Origin: Chrysomallon squamiferum
Lineage: Eukaryota; Mollusca; Gastropoda; Neomphalida; Peltospiridae
Length of the DNA stretch: 64,000 nt
Reading direction: 5' to 3'
NCBI GenBank assembly: GCA_012295275.1
Contig: CM022677.1
Span: 12,203,723-12,267,722, forward strand
A model generated the notes under the pieces. The model was not told the DNA's origin. It ran no database searches and saw nothing but the letters and a program-made list of their open reading frames with translations. Positions 61,428-64,000 of the stretch are shown piece by piece (positions within the stretch are counted from its first letter, which is position 1; each line of letters begins with the position of its first letter). Position numbers and translations under genes: made by a program.

Positions 61428-61590
61428 ATTTGGATATTGCTCGTGGAAACGGTAATTCCTGCAGCATTAGTAAGACTATTTGGACAGCTGAAATTCATGA
61501 CTATGTCAGTCATACAAAAAATGGATGTAATTGTGGAAGTAGTGATACAGATAATGTTACACAAGTCATAGATGAAATAATAGAAGCAAG
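61428..61590 (+). CDS. Candidate exon 3 of the same protein
   Basis: With the acceptor AG at 61426-61427 it enters in phase 1 (joining 61226) and leaves at GCAAG|GTAATA in phase 2. It reads LDIARGNGNSCSISKTIWTA, then EIHDYVSHTKNGCNCGSSD and TDNVTQVIDEIIEA. Cysteine-containing and soluble. An alternative acceptor 5 bases earlier gives a less credible frame with a stop. Confidence 0.45.
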
Positions 61591-62219
61591 GTAATAGATG
61601 AATTACATCTATTATTTCTGTTATTTCAAAACTATATAAATAAAAATATTCCTCACTCTTAGAAAATTGTTTCTCAAGTCTGATGAAAATGCTAGCTAAA
61701 AATATGTAATCAAAAACAGAGAAAAAAATAATTTGAAACATTTATTTGAACAATAAAAACAAAAGATCAACATCAAAACTCCTTTTGCATATGAAAAGAT
61801 AATTTTAGAAAACCCTCAACAAAATTCTTAATTAAAAATTTAGAAAAACATGGTAAAAGATGTTTCTGAACTTTCAAATTAAAAATTATTTAAAATGTTT
61901 AAAAAGGTTTTAAAGTGCTGAGAGTGCTATAAAACATAAAGGTGAAAAGATTTCTGATTTATCCAATAAAAGTATTAATAAAATAAAAAAATAAAAGAAC
62001 ATCAAAACTATGGTTAAACATTTTTTTAAATTACTGAACAACTTGACATATAATGTAATCTGCAAATTAATCATTAAGAAAATATCTTCCAAACAACAGA
62101 TCTTCTTCCATTTTATGCTTTATTAACATATTTTTCATAAATCTTTACCAGTACATTAATACTTTTTTTTTTTAATAATAATAAGGTTATCTCCCTTGAG
62201 ATATACAATTTGTAGTTTT

Positions 62220-62399
62220 TTAAAGCAGTAAATCAAGGATTGCTACATCAGACATTTTAAAAAGAATATCTTTTTCACACATTTGACTGTCTGGTCCAAA
62301 CATTCTGTCTACTGGTCTATGTCTATGGTATCTTTCATTTGGATCTGAAATCACAGTTTCACAGATTTTTAAATTCTTCAGTAAGTGCAGTCCACGTAA
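62220..62399 (-). other. Coding-like open stretch, possible alternative or decayed last exon
   Basis: It reads LRGLHLLKNLKICETV, SDPNERYHRHRPVDRMFG, PDSQMCEKDILFKMSDVAI and ends LDLLL and TAA. Composition is protein-like, but the connection to upstream exons breaks frame twice. It lies just downstream of the stop at 62487. Confidence 0.35.
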
Positions 62400-62486
62400 C
62401 TAGTAACTGTTTTTAAAATATTACTTTTGGTGTGGAACTTTCTAGAAGGTCTCAATATTCTTCAAGCATTCAGTTCTTCATATTTG

Positions 62487-62593
62487 TTATGGAGATATTT
62501 TATCTTCTGCTGCTTCTACTGTTAGTTTGTTCAGTACAGTGAGAAATCTTGAAGAACTTGGAGATAAACCTAGAATCAGTTTTATAAAGAAAC
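62487..62593 (-). CDS. Candidate terminal exon of the EGF-like gene
   Basis: A strong poly-pyrimidine acceptor (TTTTTTGTTTTTTTCAG) is followed in phase 1 by FFIKLILGLSPSSSRFLTVL and NKLTVEAAEDKISP, then TAA. Phase 1 matches the donor of the EGF exon at 63179, so the join is in frame. No complete membrane helix is visible, so a secreted protein is possible. Confidence 0.45.
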
Positions 62594-62799
62594 CTGAAAA
62601 AAACAAAAAAAAAAAACCCACATTATTATTAAAATTAAAATAATATTCAGACTTGTATAAACAATATTATACAATTTACCATGTAAAATGAAGGTTGATA
62701 TGATTCAAATGGGATGGGTTGTGACTTAATTATTTTCATGATTTTTTACTTACTGTTAAAAAGCCATTTATTCCTCAGACAAAATTAAATTAATTTAGC

Positions 62800-63065
62800 A
62801 CTGTATTGCATTTCATTTTATTTCATTTAATTTAATTTCATTTATTTTATTTCAGTTCATTTTCATTTATTTTTAATTTCATTTCATTTATTTCAGTTCA
62901 ATTCATTCAGTTCATTTACTGTATTGTATTTCATAGTATTTTATTATTATTTCATTTCATTTCATTTCATTTACTGTATTTCACTGTATTTTTCTGCACC
63001 GCAATGCATTTTATTCATTTCATTTAGTTTCATTTCACTGGTTTCACTGTATTTGCTTTGATTTA
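62800..63065. repeat. (TTTCA)n-like degenerate microsatellite
   Basis: About 260 bases of ATTTCATTTC/TTTAATTT-type sequence within the intron between 62593 and 63179. Confidence 0.85.
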
Positions 63066-63178
63066 ATTCAATTCAGTGTATGTATGTGTATGGAGGTTTG
63101 TGTGTGCATGTTTTCATGTGTGAATTTTTGCATGTACTTGTATTGATGTGTGTGTGATATATTAATATTTATGTACAC

Positions 63179-63244
63179 CTCTACAAATGATTTTGTCAGT
63201 TTCCCATTTATAACCATCCATACAGGTACATGTGTAGCCTCCAT
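63179..63244 (-). CDS. EGF-like half-module exon
   Basis: 66 bases, phase 1 at both ends. It reads GGYTCTCMDGYKWETDKIIC, the C-terminal half of an EGF-like domain (GGYxCxCxxGY and the last Cys). The acceptor is ACTACTAAG and the donor AGAG|GTGTAC. Just upstream an in-frame-looking NCNY is cut off by a stop, which the acceptor after it avoids. The first cysteines would come from a preceding exon. Confidence 0.5.
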
Positions 63245-63832
63245 CTTAGTAGTTACAGTTCTGAGTAGAAATATTTTTGAATTACATTCATTTATATCTG
63301 AAAGAGAGAAACAGATAAATTATATCTCAATCATTAACAACCATTAAACTTTTGACAGGTTTCTGAAATTACTCAAATATCATTTACCAACAGATTATTT
63401 GTAAGAAATGGATTAACCTAAACTTAAAATTCATAGATTCTGAGAGGTTTTGAGCATTTCTAAAATTAATCATGTTTAAGTTCCACATATATAACTATTA
63501 TTATTAAAAATAAAAATTATTCATAAATTCTGACAAGTTTCTGAATAGCATTAACTGCTTTGAATTTTTTCTTAATTCCAGAAATGAGAACTTTAATTTA
63601 ACTATTTGAATAGCTACTAATACAAGGTTCAAACTGATTTCCTGAATATATAATGAGAATTACATTATTAATAATAATAAAATAAATAATAATAAAAAGA
63701 AAAGATAAAGGTAGAAATGCTGGCCATTCAGATTCAAAGAGATAACACTTAAAGTTAAACTAGAAATATGAATAAACCAAGAATGCTTGAAGTGAACAAT
63801 TTTAACCTGAGAACCAGATAGAACTGACTCAC

Positions 63833-63934
63833 CTGAGCCTGTCTTGTTGTCTGAATTCAAGGTAAACATTTCTACTCAAACAATGCACCCTGCAGCCCTG
63901 TTCACACGAACTGTTTACTGCAGCACTGTCACAA
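63833..63934 (-). CDS. Cys-rich exon of the minus-strand gene
   Basis: Acceptor TTTTGTGTTCAG, donor GCTCAG|GTGAGT. It reads CDSAAVNSSCEQGCRVHC and then LSRNVYLEFRQQDRL. Four cysteines in 18 residues suit an EGF or similar small disulfide module. It leaves in phase 2, whereas 63179 enters in phase 1, so another exon should lie between them. The gene continues beyond the right edge of the window. Confidence 0.45.
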
Positions 63935-64000
63935 CTGAACACAAAATATTTTTATTAATTTATTATATTTTGTCACAACTAAAATAATTTACAATTTTAT

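Overview
This window is animal nuclear DNA: AT-rich, dense in microsatellites, with short exons bounded by GT/AG splice signals and no operon-like packing. The protein families seen are an immunoglobulin-type receptor, a collagen prolyl 4-hydroxylase alpha copy, a Topors-like RING protein, an EGF-like exon and Tigger/pogo-type transposon remnants. They fit a lophotrochozoan, most likely a mollusc; the species is inferred, not shown. Two runs of exactly 200 N (5872-6071 and 44598-44797) split the window into three contigs, which matters when judging the large repeats.

Layout. 1-5.9 kb: one copy of a 0.9 kb direct repeat, a PHD-finger transposase remnant, and one arm of a 2.1 kb inverted repeat that runs into the first gap. 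6-9 kb: a SINE-like block, a Tigger-like element with TA target-site duplication, and two possible isolated exons. 10.8-16.9 kb (+): the best gene of the window, an Ig-superfamily membrane protein with two phase 1-1 Ig exons and three possible C-terminal cassettes (one soluble, two membrane). 18.3-19.3 kb: second copy of the direct repeat. 20.5-21.8 kb (-): an intronless, frameshifted prolyl 4-hydroxylase alpha pseudogene. 24.6-31.4 kb (+): short exons of an unidentified gene.

26.1-55.3 kb is dominated by a giant imperfect inverted duplication: arms 26145-36777 and 44798-55326 (about 10.5 kb each, about 94% identical in the exon I compared) around an 8 kb loop. Both arms carry the same unidentified exon series, in opposite orientation and damaged at different places. 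They also share a 150 bp palindrome, telomere-like DNA and a hairpin-forming minisatellite. The loop holds an intact single-exon RING E3 candidate with three 38-residue repeats and a hydrophobic C-terminal tail, plus the second arm of the 2.1 kb inverted repeat.

55.9-64 kb: opposed arrays of a CpG-containing repeat of about 140 bp that also occurs elsewhere in the window, a possible signal-peptide exon (-), three phase-compatible exons of a Cys-containing protein (+, 60.7-61.6 kb), and a minus-strand gene with an EGF-like exon entering from beyond the right edge. Many exon calls come from reading splice signals and open frames by eye; transcripts would decide them.
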